Shown piece after piece: positions 37,374 to 47,007 of a stretch of DNA of 64,000 nt. Source of the DNA: Alphaproteobacteria bacterium (lineage in GTDB: Bacteria > Pseudomonadota > Alphaproteobacteria > ATCC43930 > CGMCC-115725). The stretch is from positions 1-64,000 of the forward strand of contig JASHOB010000125.1 in assembly GCA_030041335.1 (NCBI GenBank), read 5' to 3'. Position 1 is the stretch's first letter. Each line of letters begins with the position of its first letter. The notes under the pieces are model-generated. The model did not search any database and was not told the DNA's origin. It was given only the letters and a program-made list of their open reading frames with translations. The position numbers were made by a program, and so were the translations under genes.

Positions 37374-39068
37374 TCACGCCGTCGTTTCGATTGTCAGACC
37401 GAGTTCCCGGATCATCTGCTCGCGCATGACGAACTTCTGCACCTTGCCGGTGACGGTCATCGGGAAAGCGTCGACCAATCGAATATACCGCGGGATCTTA
37501 TAGTGCGCGATCTGGTTCCGGCAGAAGGCCTGGATCGCTTCGGGTGTCTCGGTCTCACCGGGCTTTAGCTTCACCCAGGCGCACAGCTCCTCGCCGTATT
37601 TCGGATCAGGAACACCAATGACCTGCACGCTCTCGATCTTGGGGTGGCGGAAGAGGAATTCCTCGATCTCGCGCGGGTAGACATTCTCGCCACCACGAAT
37701 CACCATGTCCTTGAGACGGCCGACGATATTGCCGTAGCCGTCCTCGTCCAGCGTGGCGAGATCGCCAGTGTGCATCCAGCCCGCTTGATCGACCGCGTCC
37801 GCGGTCTTTTCTGCATCGTCCCAGTAGCCAAGCATCACGCTATAGCCGCGGGTGCACAGCTCACCGGGCACGCCCGGCGGCACAATGCGGCCGTCGGTAT
37901 CGACGATTTTCACTTCGACATGGGGATGGACGCGGCCGATGGTCGAGACCTTGCGTTCGAGCGAATCCTTCGTGCTGGTCTGGAAGCTGACCGGACTGGT
38001 CTCGGTCATGCCGTAAGCGATGGTCACATCGCGCATGTGCATGTCATCGATGCAACGCCGCATGACTTCGATGGGGCACGGAGCACCGGCCATGCAGCCG
38101 GTGCGCAGGCTCGACAGATCGAAGCGTACGAAGTCGGAATGGTTGAGCTCGGCAATGAACATGGTAGGCACGCCATAAAGCGCGGTACAGCGCTCGGCCT
38201 CGACTGCTTCAAGCACGGCCAGGGGTTCGAAGCCCTCGCCCGGATAGACCATTGCGGCGCCGTGAGTGATGCAGCCGAGATTCCCCATCACCATGCCGAA
38301 GCAATGATAAAGCGGCACCGGGATGCATAGTCGGTCCGCCTCGGTGAAGCGCATGGCCTCGGCGACGAAATAGCCGTTATTGAGAATGTTGTGATGGGTC
38401 AGCGTCGCTCCTTTGGGCGCACCGGTGGTGCCACTGGTGAATTGGATGTTGATGGCATCGTCGAATTGTAGCGTCTTCGCTAAATCGGCGAGCCTTGTGG
38501 CATGGCGGTCGCGGCCCGATGCCATCACATCCTCGAAACGGAAAAAACCGCGCGTTGTCTCGGCGCCGATGCGGATCAGCGCGCGTAATTGAGGCAATCG
38601 TTTGGCTTCGAGCCGTCCGGGTGCGCTGCGGTCAATCTCCGGCGCCAGCTCGCGCAGCATGCCGACATAATCGCTCGACTTGAACGAACCCGCTGTGATC
38701 AGTGCCTTGCAGCCAACCTTATTGAGCGCGTAGTCGAGCTCGCTCAGGCGGTAGGCGGGATTGATATTGACCAGGATCATCCCCGCCTTGGCGGTGGCGA
38801 ACTGGGTCACACACCATTCGGCATTGTTCGGCGACCAGATGCCGACGCGATCGCCAGGCTCCAGTCCCAGCGCCAACAGCCCGCCGGCCAACGCGTCGAC
38901 GCGCCTCGACAATTCGGCATAGGACCAGCCGATGTTCTGATGCGGCACCACGAGTGCGTCGCGGTCGGGCCACCGCGCCACCGCCTTGTCGAAATGGACG
39001 CCAATCGTGTCGCCAAGGAGCGGCACCGGAGAAGCGCCATGAACGTAACTTCGGGTGATTTTCGTCAT
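37374..39068 (-). CDS. AMP-forming acyl-CoA ligase of the leucine/isovalerate operon
   Basis: A 564-residue ANL-superfamily ligase that activates a carboxylic acid with ATP and CoA. The P-loop-like motif is [31 protein letters not shown] is the adenylate-binding A5 core, [20 protein letters not shown] is A7/A8, and [12 protein letters not shown] carries the A10 Lys. AGGAG lies upstream of the ATG at 39068. Similar genes are common in liu operons and activate short or medium acids or acetoacetate. Isovalerate or another branched acid is a reasonable guess here, not proven. First gene of the five-gene operon, preceded by a hairpin-rich leader. Confidence 0.88.
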   Translation of the reverse strand: MTKITRSYVHGASPVPLLGDTIGVHFDKAVARWPDRDALVVPHQNIGWSYAELSRRVDALAGGLLALGLEPGDRVGIWSPNNAEWCVTQFATAKAGMILVNINPAYRLSELDYALNKVGCKALITAGSFKSSDYVGMLRELAPEIDRSAPGRLEAKRLPQLRALIRIGAETTRGFFRFEDVMASGRDRHATRLADLAKTLQFDDAINIQFTSGTTGAPKGATLTHHNILNNGYFVAEAMRFTEADRLCIPVPLYHCFGMVMGNLGCITHGAAMVYPGEGFEPLAVLEAVEAERCTALYGVPTMFIAELNHSDFVRFDLSSLRTGCMAGAPCPIEVMRRCIDDMHMRDVTIAYGMTETSPVSFQTSTKDSLERKVSTIGRVHPHVEVKIVDTDGRIVPPGVPGELCTRGYSVMLGYWDDAEKTADAVDQAGWMHTGDLATLDEDGYGNIVGRLKDMVIRGGENVYPREIEEFLFRHPKIESVQVIGVPDPKYGEELCAWVKLKPGETETPEAIQAFCRNQIAHYKIPRYIRLVDAFPMTVTGKVQKFVMREQMIRELGLTIETTA

Positions 39069-39252
39069 GGCCGCTCCTGTTCGCGCCGGGCGTAACGGGC
39101 GTTGCTGTGGCCGGCGCCGTCGGGTGCCATCGATCTGGCCGCAATCGGCGCATCGGAGGGCGCCGTCGCCGGCTCCGCACTGCACTCAGCAATAGGCCCG
39201 TTCATGTTCCTCACCCAGATTGGGACAGTCTAGATTTTCGGGGCCCAATTAA

Positions 39253-39280
39253 AAAGGGGTGGCGCTCACACTACCCCTTT
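39253..39280 (-). terminator. Rho-independent terminator-like hairpin upstream of the acyl-CoA ligase
   Basis: AAAGGGGT and ACCCCTTT form a perfect 8-bp stem with a 12-base loop. Read on the minus strand the stem is followed by further T residues and TAATT, the classic intrinsic-terminator layout. No minus-strand gene lies immediately upstream, so it may be an attenuator in the leader of the ligase-liu operon, 185 bases before its start, or it may stop antisense transcription. Confidence 0.5.
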
Positions 39281-39335
39281 GCCGCCGACGCTAGCGGCAG
39301 ATCCGAACCGCACCCAGAGGCCGTTGCCCGATAGC

Positions 39336-39368
39336 CCCGGGTTCGCGCCAGACCTGGCGCTCGCCGGG
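39336..39368. repeat. Extended hairpin in the ligase/CmcJ spacer
   Basis: CCCGG/CCGGG form an outer stem (39336-39340 with 39364-39368) and GCGCCA/TGGCGC an inner stem (39345-39350 with 39355-39360) around GACC, with a small internal loop between them. Confidence 0.45.
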
Positions 39369-39429
39369 CCCTCACCGCCCTTTGTTGGGGTGGACCGTGA
39401 GACCCCATTCGGGGCGATCGCGAAAGGCA

Positions 39430-39453
39430 TGGTGAGTATGCCAGCACTCACCA
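39430..39453. repeat. 8-bp stem hairpin in the ligase/CmcJ spacer
   Basis: TGGTGAGT and ACTCACCA pair around an 8-base loop. The half-site GGTGAGT also appears in the inverted repeat before malate synthase (20750-20757), so a shared regulator is possible but the similarity may be chance. Confidence 0.4.
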
Positions 39454-39688
39454 GGCCGGTTGCAAACAATGGCGGCCGACAGGTTGGCCGTCGTCGGCGC
39501 CAACGCGCCGGGGCCGAGCAGCGCCCTGGACAGACTCGTTGTCCCTGTCAGGAAATCCTTCGGTTTTGAGCACGCGTAGCGGATGAGCGGGATGATAAGG
39601 CCGCCTCGCACCGACGCATTCCCCACGATAGCGAAGTTCCGCTAGAATCGTCCGGTCCCTTTGCCCGGAGAGGAACTCAGAGACGCCG

Positions 39689-40531
39689 ATGACCATCGTC
39701 AACGAACCATCACCCGCTCGCGCGGTCACCGCCGACATCGTCTATCTCGGCCCTATGACGGAGCGGCCACGCTTTCACGCTAACGATCATTCGCGCGACA
39801 ATCTCGTGCTCGAGACGCATGCCGTTCCCGTCGAGGACGCGCGTTGGCGCCCGGTGCCGCCGTCGCTCGACCGCGAGGGCTTCATGCTGGTCAAGCACGA
39901 GAGCGCCATTGCCGATTTCCGCGACACGGACGAGGTGGCACACCGCGCTGCCGCCGAGATCATCGCGTTGATCGCGGACTTGAGCGGCGCCGAACATGTC
40001 GCCATGCTCGGCCCGGCGATCTGGCGGTTTGGCGAGCGTTCCCCCGATTCGGGGCGGCTCAACAATTCGCTCCCGGCGCGCTTCACCCATATCGATGCCA
40101 GCGACGCCCGTGCGCGTCTCACCGCCGGACAACTTGCGCGCAAGGACCGGCCGGTGCGGCGTTTCACGCAGTTCAACATTTGGCGCGCGATTTCGCCGCC
40201 GCCGCAAGACGTGCCGCTCGCGGTGTGCGACGCGCGCAGCGTCGCGCCCGATGACCTGGTCATTGGCGACGCCGTATTCGACTATAATGATCGGCCGGAA
40301 TGGTCGGCGGAAAGCACGCTGGTTCGCGCCAATCCCGCGCACCGTTGGGCTTATTTCTCCGGCATGACGCGCGACGAAGCGTTGGTATTCATCTGCAAGG
40401 ATTCCGATTCGCGCCGGCCGCAAAACGTGCCGCATTGCGCCTTCGACGATCCGTCGTGCCCGGCCGGCGCGCCGCCGCGCGTCAGTATCGAAATGCGCGC
40501 CATGGCTTTCTGGTTCAACGAGAGGCGGTAA
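39689..40531 (+). CDS. CmcJ/NvfI-family oxidoreductase
   Basis: A 280-residue protein of the CmcJ/NvfI (AsaB, GA4-desaturase-like) family, known mainly from fungal and actinobacterial secondary metabolism where members act as non-heme iron, 2-oxoglutarate-type hydroxylases or desaturases, or assist methoxylation. Recognisable blocks are THIDASDA, RRFTQFNIWRAISPPPQDVP, LAVCDARSVAPDDLV, HRWAYFSGMTRDEALVFICK and the ending PHCAFDDPSCP through SIEMRAMAFWF. The conserved His residues (in FTHIDAS, PAHRW and VPHCAF) are candidate ligands. A short-chain dehydrogenase starts 3 bases after its stop. Substrate unknown. Confidence 0.78.
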   Translation: MTIVNEPSPARAVTADIVYLGPMTERPRFHANDHSRDNLVLETHAVPVEDARWRPVPPSLDREGFMLVKHESAIADFRDTDEVAHRAAAEIIALIADLSGAEHVAMLGPAIWRFGERSPDSGRLNNSLPARFTHIDASDARARLTAGQLARKDRPVRRFTQFNIWRAISPPPQDVPLAVCDARSVAPDDLVIGDAVFDYNDRPEWSAESTLVRANPAHRWAYFSGMTRDEALVFICKDSDSRRPQNVPHCAFDDPSCPAGAPPRVSIEMRAMAFWFNERR

Positions 40532-40534
40532 GCC

Positions 40535-41320
40535 ATGGACCGCGTTCGGGACAAGGTGGTGGCCATCAGCGGCGGTGCCGGCGGTATCGGTGCCGCGATC
40601 GCGCGCCTGATTTCAAGCGAAGGCGGCAAGGTCGCGATCCTCGATCTCGCCGACGGTCGAGACCTCGCCCGGGAAATCGGCGGCGACTTCTATGCGCTCG
40701 ACGTCACCAGCGAGGCCGGTTGGGCCGACACCATCGGCGCCATCGACCGGAAGCACGGCCGAATCGACGTCCTGGTAAACGCCGCCGGCATCGAAGGCGA
40801 CCTGCAGGCCGGCAATCCGGAGACAACGTCGCTTGCGGAATGGCGGCGCGTCCATAGCATCAATCTCGACGGCACGTTTCTTGGTTGCCGTGCCGTGTTG
40901 CCGATCATGAAGCGACGGAAAGCGGGATCGATCGTCAATATATCGTCAATCGTGTCCTATTTCGGTTCGCCCAACGCGGTCGCGTATAGCACAAGCAAGG
41001 GTGGCGTTCAGACTTTCACCAAGTCCGTGGCGCGCTATGGTGCCCGTGACAGCAATCGCATCCGCTGCAATTCGGTCCATCCCGGCGTCATTCGCACGCG
41101 CATGATCAGGAACATTTGGGCGGAAACCGCGCGGTCGACCAATCGCACCGTCGCGGAGGCCGAACGGCTGTCGCTGCGTATGGTGCCGTTCGGCACGCTC
41201 GGTGAACCCGAGGACGTCGCTTTTCTCATTCTCTATCTGGCTTCGGATGAATCGCGCTACGTCACCGGCTCGGAATTCCAGGTCGATGGCGGCTGGCATC
41301 TCGTGGAGGCGCGGTCATAG
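40535..41320 (+). CDS. Short-chain dehydrogenase paired with the CmcJ-family protein
   Basis: A 261-residue SDR. The cofactor loop is SGGAGGIGAAIA and AILDLADGRD follows the second strand, with Asp suggesting NAD preference. NAAG is present, Ser lies in INLDGTFL.. NISSIVSYFG, and the catalytic Tyr and Lys are in AYSTSKGG. GSEFQVDGGWH is the usual C-terminal motif. GAGG is nine bases before the ATG and overlaps the previous gene end, so the pair is an operon: an oxidation by the CmcJ-like enzyme plus a ketone/alcohol conversion by this one is a sensible reading. Convergent with the isovaleryl-CoA dehydrogenase gene. Confidence 0.87.
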   Translation: MDRVRDKVVAISGGAGGIGAAIARLISSEGGKVAILDLADGRDLAREIGGDFYALDVTSEAGWADTIGAIDRKHGRIDVLVNAAGIEGDLQAGNPETTSLAEWRRVHSINLDGTFLGCRAVLPIMKRRKAGSIVNISSIVSYFGSPNAVAYSTSKGGVQTFTKSVARYGARDSNRIRCNSVHPGVIRTRMIRNIWAETARSTNRTVAEAERLSLRMVPFGTLGEPEDVAFLILYLASDESRYVTGSEFQVDGGWHLVEARS

Positions 41321-41411
41321 AGCGCGATGTCCGGTGCGGTCGAACGCCGTGCGAAGTGCGGCTCGGCCACCGCGAAGAAGAGCCGCTGTAGAACCCTGGG
41401 CGATCGGGCGA

Positions 41412-42584
41412 CTACGCCGTCTCTTCGAACAGCTCGCGGCCAATCAGCATGCGGCGGATTTCCGAGGTGCCGGCACCGATCTCGTAGAGCTTGGCGTCGC
41501 GCAGCAGGCGCCCGGTCGGAAAGTCATTGATATAGCCGTTGCCACCCAACGCCTGGATCGCTTCGAGCGCCATCCAGGTCGCGCGTTCGGCGGCATAGAG
41601 GATCGCACCGGCAGCGTCCTTGCGCGCGGTCTGGCCGCGGTCGCAGGCGCGCGCCACAGCGTACACATAGGCCTTCGAGGCATTCATGGTCGTGTACATA
41701 TCGGCGAGCTTGCCCTGCATCAGCTGGAACTCGCCAATCGACTTGCCGAACTGCTTACGGTCATGGACGTAGGGGATCACAGTGTCGAGGCAAGCCTGCA
41801 TGATGCCGAGCGGCCCGGCCGCCAGCACCGCGCGCTCGTAATCGAGGCCGCTCATCAGCACGTGTACCCCGCCGTTGACACGCCCCAGCACGTTCTCTTC
41901 CGGCACTTCGCAATCGGCGAATACCAGCTCCGCCGTTGGTGAGCCACGCATACCGAGCTTGTCGAGCTTTTGCGCGGTCGTGAAACCCTTCATGCCCTTT
42001 TCGACGATGAACGCGGTAATGCCGTGCGCACCCGCCTGTGGATCGGTTTTGGCGTAGATCACCAGCGTCTCGGCCTCGGTGCCGTTGGTGATCCACATTT
42101 TGGCGCCATTGAGCACATAGCGCTCGCCACGTTTTTCGGCGCGGGTCTGCATGCCGACGACATCGCTGCCGGCACCCGGCTCGCTCATCGCGAGCGCGCC
42201 GACATGGTCGCCGGAGATTAGCTTTGGCAGGTATCTTTTTTTCTGAGCGTCGCTGCCGTTGCGGCGAATCTGATTGATGCAGAGATTGGAATGGGCACCG
42301 TAAGAAAGGCCGATCGATGCCGAGGCGCAGCTCACTTCCTCCATCGCGACGACATGCGCGAGATAACCCATGCCGGCACCCCCATAGGCCTCTTCGACGG
42401 TAATGCCATGAAGGCCGAGTGCGCCCATCTTGGGCCAGAGCTGGCGCGGGAATTGATCGGTCCGGTCGATCTCCGCCGCGAGCGGTGCGATCTCGTGCGC
42501 GGCGAAAGTGCGGACCGTGTCACGCAGCTGGTCGATCTCGGCGCCGAGATCGAAATCCAGCATCGCGTAGCGGTTGCTCGGCAT
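41412..42584 (-). CDS. liuA: Isovaleryl-CoA dehydrogenase
   Basis: A 390-residue acyl-CoA dehydrogenase that oxidises isovaleryl-CoA to 3-methylcrotonyl-CoA with FAD. The motif [18 protein letters not shown] places the catalytic Glu where isovaleryl-CoA dehydrogenases have it, distinguishing it from other acyl-CoA dehydrogenases, where the base is near the C terminus. [20 protein letters not shown] and [10 protein letters not shown] bind FAD, and [21 protein letters not shown] is the C-terminal signature. In most genomes it heads the liu operon; here a plus-strand pair separates it from liuBCD. Confidence 0.95.
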   Translation of the reverse strand: MPSNRYAMLDFDLGAEIDQLRDTVRTFAAHEIAPLAAEIDRTDQFPRQLWPKMGALGLHGITVEEAYGGAGMGYLAHVVAMEEVSCASASIGLSYGAHSNLCINQIRRNGSDAQKKRYLPKLISGDHVGALAMSEPGAGSDVVGMQTRAEKRGERYVLNGAKMWITNGTEAETLVIYAKTDPQAGAHGITAFIVEKGMKGFTTAQKLDKLGMRGSPTAELVFADCEVPEENVLGRVNGGVHVLMSGLDYERAVLAAGPLGIMQACLDTVIPYVHDRKQFGKSIGEFQLMQGKLADMYTTMNASKAYVYAVARACDRGQTARKDAAGAILYAAERATWMALEAIQALGGNGYINDFPTGRLLRDAKLYEIGAGTSEIRRMLIGRELFEETA

Positions 42585-42698
42585 GGCCTTATCCGTTCCC
42601 CTCAGGCCCGCGAAAGCGGAGCCGCCGGGCCCACAAACCGATCCCCTTCCCCGGTTTCATGGGGGCGGGCTTCCGCTGAAAAGAGCCCGGGCCCCATC

Positions 42699-43430
42699 TT
42701 ATCCTCGTCCCAAGAACGGCATGGTGCGCGGCAGCACCAGAGCCTCGAGCATATTGACCTCGTGCGGGAGCGTCGCCATGAGCACCGCGACCTGAGCCAG
42801 GTCCTCGGCTTCCATGCGGCCCTCGGGGACGGCGCCGATTTGCGCGGGCCGGCCCAGGCTGCTGACGGTGTTGCCGGGATGGAGGATTGAGACCAGGATA
42901 CCATGCTCGCGCCCTTCGAGTGCCAGGGCGCGCGTCACTCCTTCGAGGCCAAACTTGGCGGCGGCGTAGGCGATCGTGTTGGGGCGCGGCACCCTAGCGG
43001 ACACGCTGCCGATATTGATGATCCGGCCCAGCTTCTGACGCTTCATGATCTTGAACGCTTCACGCGCGCAGAGGAACGCGCCGGTGAGGTTGGTATCGAT
43101 TACACGCTGCCAGCTTGCCAGCGGCAGCTCGTCGGCCGGTTCCCGGCTCGCGGTGCCGGCATTGTTGATCAGCACATCGACCCGACCGTGCGCTGCCATG
43201 GTCTCCGCGAAGAGGGTCTGCACCGCCGGTTCCTTGGTGACATCGGTCGGTATTGCCAGCGCGGTGCCACCGGTCGTGTTGATCTGGTCCGCGACCTCCT
43301 TAAGTTGTTCGGCGCGCCGGGCCGCCAGCACGACTTTGGCGCCGGCCGCGGCGTAGGCCTTGGCGATGGCTTTGCCAATGCCCGAATTACCCCCAGTGAT
43401 GACAGCGACGCGACCGGTCAGTGTTTCCAT
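42699..43430 (-). CDS. Short-chain dehydrogenase/reductase
   Basis: A 243-residue classical SDR. TGGNSGIGKAIA is the cofactor loop, VVLAARRAEQL (Arg after the second strand) suggests NADP, NNAG is present, and the catalytic Ser, Tyr and Lys are in IINIGSVSARV and AYAAAKFGLEG. The C-terminal part is short and lacks the usual GxxxxVDGG, ending LVLPRTMPFLGRG. Substrate unknown. It lies 114 bases upstream of liuA on the same strand, so it may be transcribed with it. Confidence 0.85.
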   Translation of the reverse strand: METLTGRVAVITGGNSGIGKAIAKAYAAAGAKVVLAARRAEQLKEVADQINTTGGTALAIPTDVTKEPAVQTLFAETMAAHGRVDVLINNAGTASREPADELPLASWQRVIDTNLTGAFLCAREAFKIMKRQKLGRIINIGSVSARVPRPNTIAYAAAKFGLEGVTRALALEGREHGILVSILHPGNTVSSLGRPAQIGAVPEGRMEAEDLAQVAVLMATLPHEVNMLEALVLPRTMPFLGRG

Positions 43431-43526
43431 GGTGCCTCCCGACAGGATTCGCGGGTACGGTAGAGCCTTGGCGCCGCAAACGGAAGCGGGATACTCTTGC
43501 CGCGAATTTCACAAAGGAGGACGCAC

Positions 43527-43820
43527 ATGGCGAAGGCCTACTGGATTAGCATGTATCACACCATTCGCGACGAAAAGGCGCTCGGCGAATACGCCAAGCT
43601 CGCGGGACCCGCGATCCAGGCGGGCGGTGGCCGCGTCCTGGCACGCGGCGACGCGGCAAGGGCCTACGAGAAAGGCGTCATGCAACGCGTCGTGGTGATC
43701 GAGTTCGACAGTCTCGACAAGGCGATCTCGACACACGACAGTCCGGGTTATCAGGCGGCACTCAAAGCACTCGGCAATGGCGTCGACCGCGACATGCGCT
43801 TTGTCGAAGGACTGAGCTGA
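43527..43820 (+). CDS. DUF1330 domain protein
   Basis: A 97-residue protein of the DUF1330 family, small alpha-beta proteins with a dimeric ferredoxin-like fold. AKAYWISMYHTIRDEKALGE, YAKLAGPAIQAGGGRVLARG and VVIEFDSLDKAISTHDSPGY match the family strongly. No activity is firmly known. AAAGGAGG six bases before the ATG is an unusually strong ribosome-binding site, so a high translation rate is likely. Divergent from the SDR gene at 42699-43430. Confidence 0.88.
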   Translation: MAKAYWISMYHTIRDEKALGEYAKLAGPAIQAGGGRVLARGDAARAYEKGVMQRVVVIEFDSLDKAISTHDSPGYQAALKALGNGVDRDMRFVEGLS

Positions 43821-43883
43821 AACCATCCCGGGCGCCGCGGCGTTCCGATTTTTGTTGTGATTATGTCCTGCCGGGAGGCCGCG

Positions 43884-45194
43884 ATGGTCGCCATCGCTCG
43901 GGCAGTCAGTGTGCTTGGCGTGTTGGTGCTTCTCGTGCCCTGCGCTTATGCCGCGCAGGGCGACTGGCATGAGGACGCGCCGGGCAAGCTGCACCGCATT
44001 ACGACTAACGATATGCCGAAGCCATTTGAAACGCATTCGGCCTTCAATCGGCCCCAGATCGTCCCACGTCCCACCGATCTTAAGCTGCGGGCGCCACCCG
44101 GCGTCACGGCCTCGCTTTTCACCGACAAGCTCGACCGGCCGCGGCTGATCCGTGTCGCCCCCAACGGCGACATTTTCGTCGCCGAGAGTGAGGCTGGGCG
44201 CATCCGCGTGCTGCGTGCCGGCGGTGACGGCAGCAAGCCCACGGAAATCTCGACCTTCGCCGAAGGGCTGGACCAGCCGTTCGGCATCACTTTTTATCCC
44301 CCCGGACGCGCTCCGCAGTTCGTCTACATCGCCGACACCAACGCCGTGTTGCGCTTTCCCTATCGCAACGGTGATCTGACAGCGCGGGCCAAGCCGGAGA
44401 CGGTGGTGCATGATCTGTGGTCCAGCGGTGGCCATTGGACCCGCGACGTAGCGTTCTCGCTCGACGCCAAACGTATGTTTGTCTCGGTCGGTTCCGGCTC
44501 CAACGTCGCCGAGGGCATGGCGGAAAAATCACCAAAGGCGGTCGCCGACTTCGAGAGCACGCATGGATTGGGCGCAGCCTGGGACAATGAGGAAAACCGC
44601 GCCAACGTGCTTCAATTCGATCCGCAAGGCGGGGAGTTGCGGATTCTCGCAACGGGACTTCGCAACTGCGTCACTATGCCGATTCAACCCCTGACCGGCA
44701 CGATCTACTGCGTCACCAACGAGCGGGACGGGCTCGGCGACGACCTGCCGCCGGATTATGTGACCTCGGTCCAACCCGGCGCGTTCTACGGCTGGCCCTG
44801 GTATTTCATCGGCGACCATCAAGATCCACGGCATGCGCACGAACGCCCTGACCTTGCCGAGAAGGTTACCGTGCCCGACGTGCTGATACAGCCTCACTCG
44901 GCGCCGCTGCAGGGCGTGTTCTACGAAGGCGGGATGTTCGCGGCGTGGCGTGGCAGCCTCATTGTGGCGTTACACGGCTCTTGGAACCGGGCCACGCGCA
45001 CCGGGGGCAAGATCGTGCGCGTGGTATTCATGGACGGCAAACCGACCGGCGCCTATGAGGACATTCTGACCGGCTTCGTTCTGTCGAACACCGAGGTCTG
45101 GGGTCGGCCCGTCGGAGTGGCGGTCGATCATGAGGGCGCGCTTTTGATCAGCGAGGACGGCAACAGCACCCTCTGGCGCTTGACGCGAAAGTAA
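43884..45194 (+). CDS. Secreted PQQ-dependent sugar dehydrogenase / L-sorbosone dehydrogenase-like protein
   Basis: A 436-residue periplasmic beta-propeller. An N-terminal signal peptide ending VPCAYA|AQGDW is clear. Propeller segments RLIRVAPNGDIFVAESEAGR, QPFGITFYPPG, VFVSVGSGSN-like RMFVSVGSGSN, GLRNCVTMPIQPLTG, PGAFYGWPWYFIGDHQDPRH and LIVALHGSWNRATRTGGKI match the soluble glucose/sorbosone dehydrogenase family. It oxidises a sugar or aldehyde using pyrroloquinoline quinone. GGGAGG precedes the ATG at 43884. PQQ synthesis genes are not in the window. Substrate unknown. Confidence 0.88.
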   Translation: MVAIARAVSVLGVLVLLVPCAYAAQGDWHEDAPGKLHRITTNDMPKPFETHSAFNRPQIVPRPTDLKLRAPPGVTASLFTDKLDRPRLIRVAPNGDIFVAESEAGRIRVLRAGGDGSKPTEISTFAEGLDQPFGITFYPPGRAPQFVYIADTNAVLRFPYRNGDLTARAKPETVVHDLWSSGGHWTRDVAFSLDAKRMFVSVGSGSNVAEGMAEKSPKAVADFESTHGLGAAWDNEENRANVLQFDPQGGELRILATGLRNCVTMPIQPLTGTIYCVTNERDGLGDDLPPDYVTSVQPGAFYGWPWYFIGDHQDPRHAHERPDLAEKVTVPDVLIQPHSAPLQGVFYEGGMFAAWRGSLIVALHGSWNRATRTGGKIVRVVFMDGKPTGAYEDILTGFVLSNTEVWGRPVGVAVDHEGALLISEDGNSTLWRLTRK

Positions 45195-45306
45195 GCCGAT
45201 ATCGCGTTCCGTCCGCGCAATGGCCGGTGGCTCCCGGTAATCCGAAATCGAGGCGTCACCGTCATTGCGCCCGATTGGGAAGTGACGCGTACCTTGGCGT
45301 CCCCGG

Positions 45307-45322
45307 TGCCTGACTGCAGGCA
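45307..45322. terminator. Hairpin between convergent sugar dehydrogenase and PiT genes
   Basis: TGCCTG and CAGGCA pair around ACTG, roughly midway in the 202-base convergent spacer. No U-run; the role is guessed from position. Confidence 0.3.
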
Positions 45323-45396
45323 AGCAGCGATGAGCCGGAATGGGGCACCGATCGCCGCCTGAGAACGTCACGCGACCTTGGCCAGGAGCGTGGCGC

Positions 45397-47007
45397 CTAG
45401 AACGAGTGCCGAAAAACGAAGAACAGCACGCCCGATAGCGCGATCGAGACTGGCAGCGTCAACACCCAGGCCGACACCAGGCTCATAATGGTCGACCATC
45501 GGAGACCGGACCGGTTGGCGGCCATCGTGCCGGCCACGCCCGACGATAAGATGTGGGTTGTGCTTACCGGCAGGCCCCAGGCATCGGCGGCGCCGATCGT
45601 CGCCATTGCGACCAATTCGGCCGAGGCGCCCTGCGCATAGGTCAGGTGCTCCTTGCCGATCTTTTCACCAACCGTCACGACGATGCGTCGCCAGCCGATC
45701 ATAGTGCCGAGTCCAAGGGCGATCGCGACCGCGACCTTGACCCATGTCGGAATGAACTTGGTGGCGTTGTCGAGCGACTTCTGATAGGCCGTCAGCGTGG
45801 CGACGTCGGCGGCCGAAAGTTCGGCGTGCCTGTCTTTGACGAGAAGCCGCACCGCTTCCGAAACGAGATACATGTCGTTGCGGGTATTTTGGACGGCGGC
45901 GGACGGAATCTTGTTGAGCGAGCCATATTCCTTGACTTGCCTGCTGATGTCGTTGACGAGGACCGCGAGGGCGGGAAAGGTGCCGCCGGTAATCTCGTGG
46001 CGTGCGACATAGGCGGTAACCACGGGGCGGGGATCGCCGATTATGTTGTAGCCCGAAGCCTTCCTATCGATCACCTGAGACGCGGCCGCCGAGGTTGCCG
46101 TGAAGGTTGCTATGCCGCTCGGCGGGATGGACCTATTGAGCGCGTAAGCGGCGGGGACGGTGCCGATCAAGATCAGCATGATCAATCCCATGCCCTTTTG
46201 CCCATCATTCGAACCATGAGCGAAGCTCACCCCCGTGCAGGTCAGAACCAGTAGCCCGCGAATCCACCAAGGTGGAGGCTGGTTGCCCACGGGCGCCTTA
46301 TAGAGGCTCGGAATCGGCAGGACTACCTTGGCGAGCAGCAACAACAGCCCCGATAAGATGAAGCCCGCCAACGGCGAGAACAACAGCGAGCGGCCGACGC
46401 CGATCGCCTGGTTCCAGTCAACACCGCTCGTCCCGGCGGCCGTGGTGGCCATCAATTGGTTCATCACGCCGACGCCGATGATCGAGCCGATCAGGGCATG
46501 AGAGCTGGAATTAGGAATCCCGAAATACCAAGTGCCGACGTTCCAAATGATCGCCGCGATCAAGAGCGCGAAGACCATGGCGAAACCGGCACTGCTGCCG
46601 ACTTGCAGGATGAGTTCCACCGGCAACAGCGAGACAATAGTGAAGGCGACGGCACCGCTTGACGCCAGCACGCCCAGGAAATTGAAAGTACCTGACCACA
46701 CCACCGCGATATAGGCCGGGAGCGAATGGGTATAGATGACCGTGGCGACCGCGTTGGCGGTGTCGTGGAAGCCGTTGACGAATTCGAATCCGAGCGCGAT
46801 CAACAGGGCAACGCCCAAAAGAAGAAAGGGCAGCAACGTCGTGCTGCCTGGCGCGGCCTCGAGGTCGCCGACCAGGGACACTAGGCAATAGGCAATGCCC
46901 CCTACGATGATGGCGATCCCAGCGAACTGGCCGAACCGGGCGAACCACGATGGTTCCGCCGGCTGCGCGGGCGACGGGCTAGGGCGTATCGCGACTACGT
47001 CGGCCAT
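45397..47007 (-). CDS. Inorganic phosphate transporter, PiT family
   Basis: A 536-residue inner-membrane proton/phosphate symporter. The two PiT signature repeats are GFEFVNGFHDTANAVATVIYTHS and FAHGSNDGQKGMG; FGIPNSSSHALIGSI and WGLPVSTTHILSS are the paired re-entrant segments. About 150 residues between them form a cytoplasmic insertion, as in PitA-type long forms. PiT carriers take up neutral metal-phosphate, so import of zinc or magnesium is linked to phosphate. The start at 47007 removes an unlikely 10-residue extension. A CDF metal exporter gene lies directly upstream on the same strand. No Pho box was found. Confidence 0.93.
   Translation of the reverse strand: MADVVAIRPSPSPAQPAEPSWFARFGQFAGIAIIVGGIAYCLVSLVGDLEAAPGSTTLLPFLLLGVALLIALGFEFVNGFHDTANAVATVIYTHSLPAYIAVVWSGTFNFLGVLASSGAVAFTIVSLLPVELILQVGSSAGFAMVFALLIAAIIWNVGTWYFGIPNSSSHALIGSIIGVGVMNQLMATTAAGTSGVDWNQAIGVGRSLLFSPLAGFILSGLLLLLAKVVLPIPSLYKAPVGNQPPPWWIRGLLVLTCTGVSFAHGSNDGQKGMGLIMLILIGTVPAAYALNRSIPPSGIATFTATSAAASQVIDRKASGYNIIGDPRPVVTAYVARHEITGGTFPALAVLVNDISRQVKEYGSLNKIPSAAVQNTRNDMYLVSEAVRLLVKDRHAELSAADVATLTAYQKSLDNATKFIPTWVKVAVAIALGLGTMIGWRRIVVTVGEKIGKEHLTYAQGASAELVAMATIGAADAWGLPVSTTHILSSGVAGTMAANRSGLRWSTIMSLVSAWVLTLPVSIALSGVLFFVFRHSF

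Larger units (their letters stand above)
39069..39688. other. 620-base intergenic region with several hairpins
   Basis: This gap separates the divergent acyl-CoA ligase and CmcJ-family genes. It contains three hairpin structures (listed separately) and no reading frame I believe. It must hold promoters for both directions, and I could not identify them with confidence. Confidence 0.7.
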
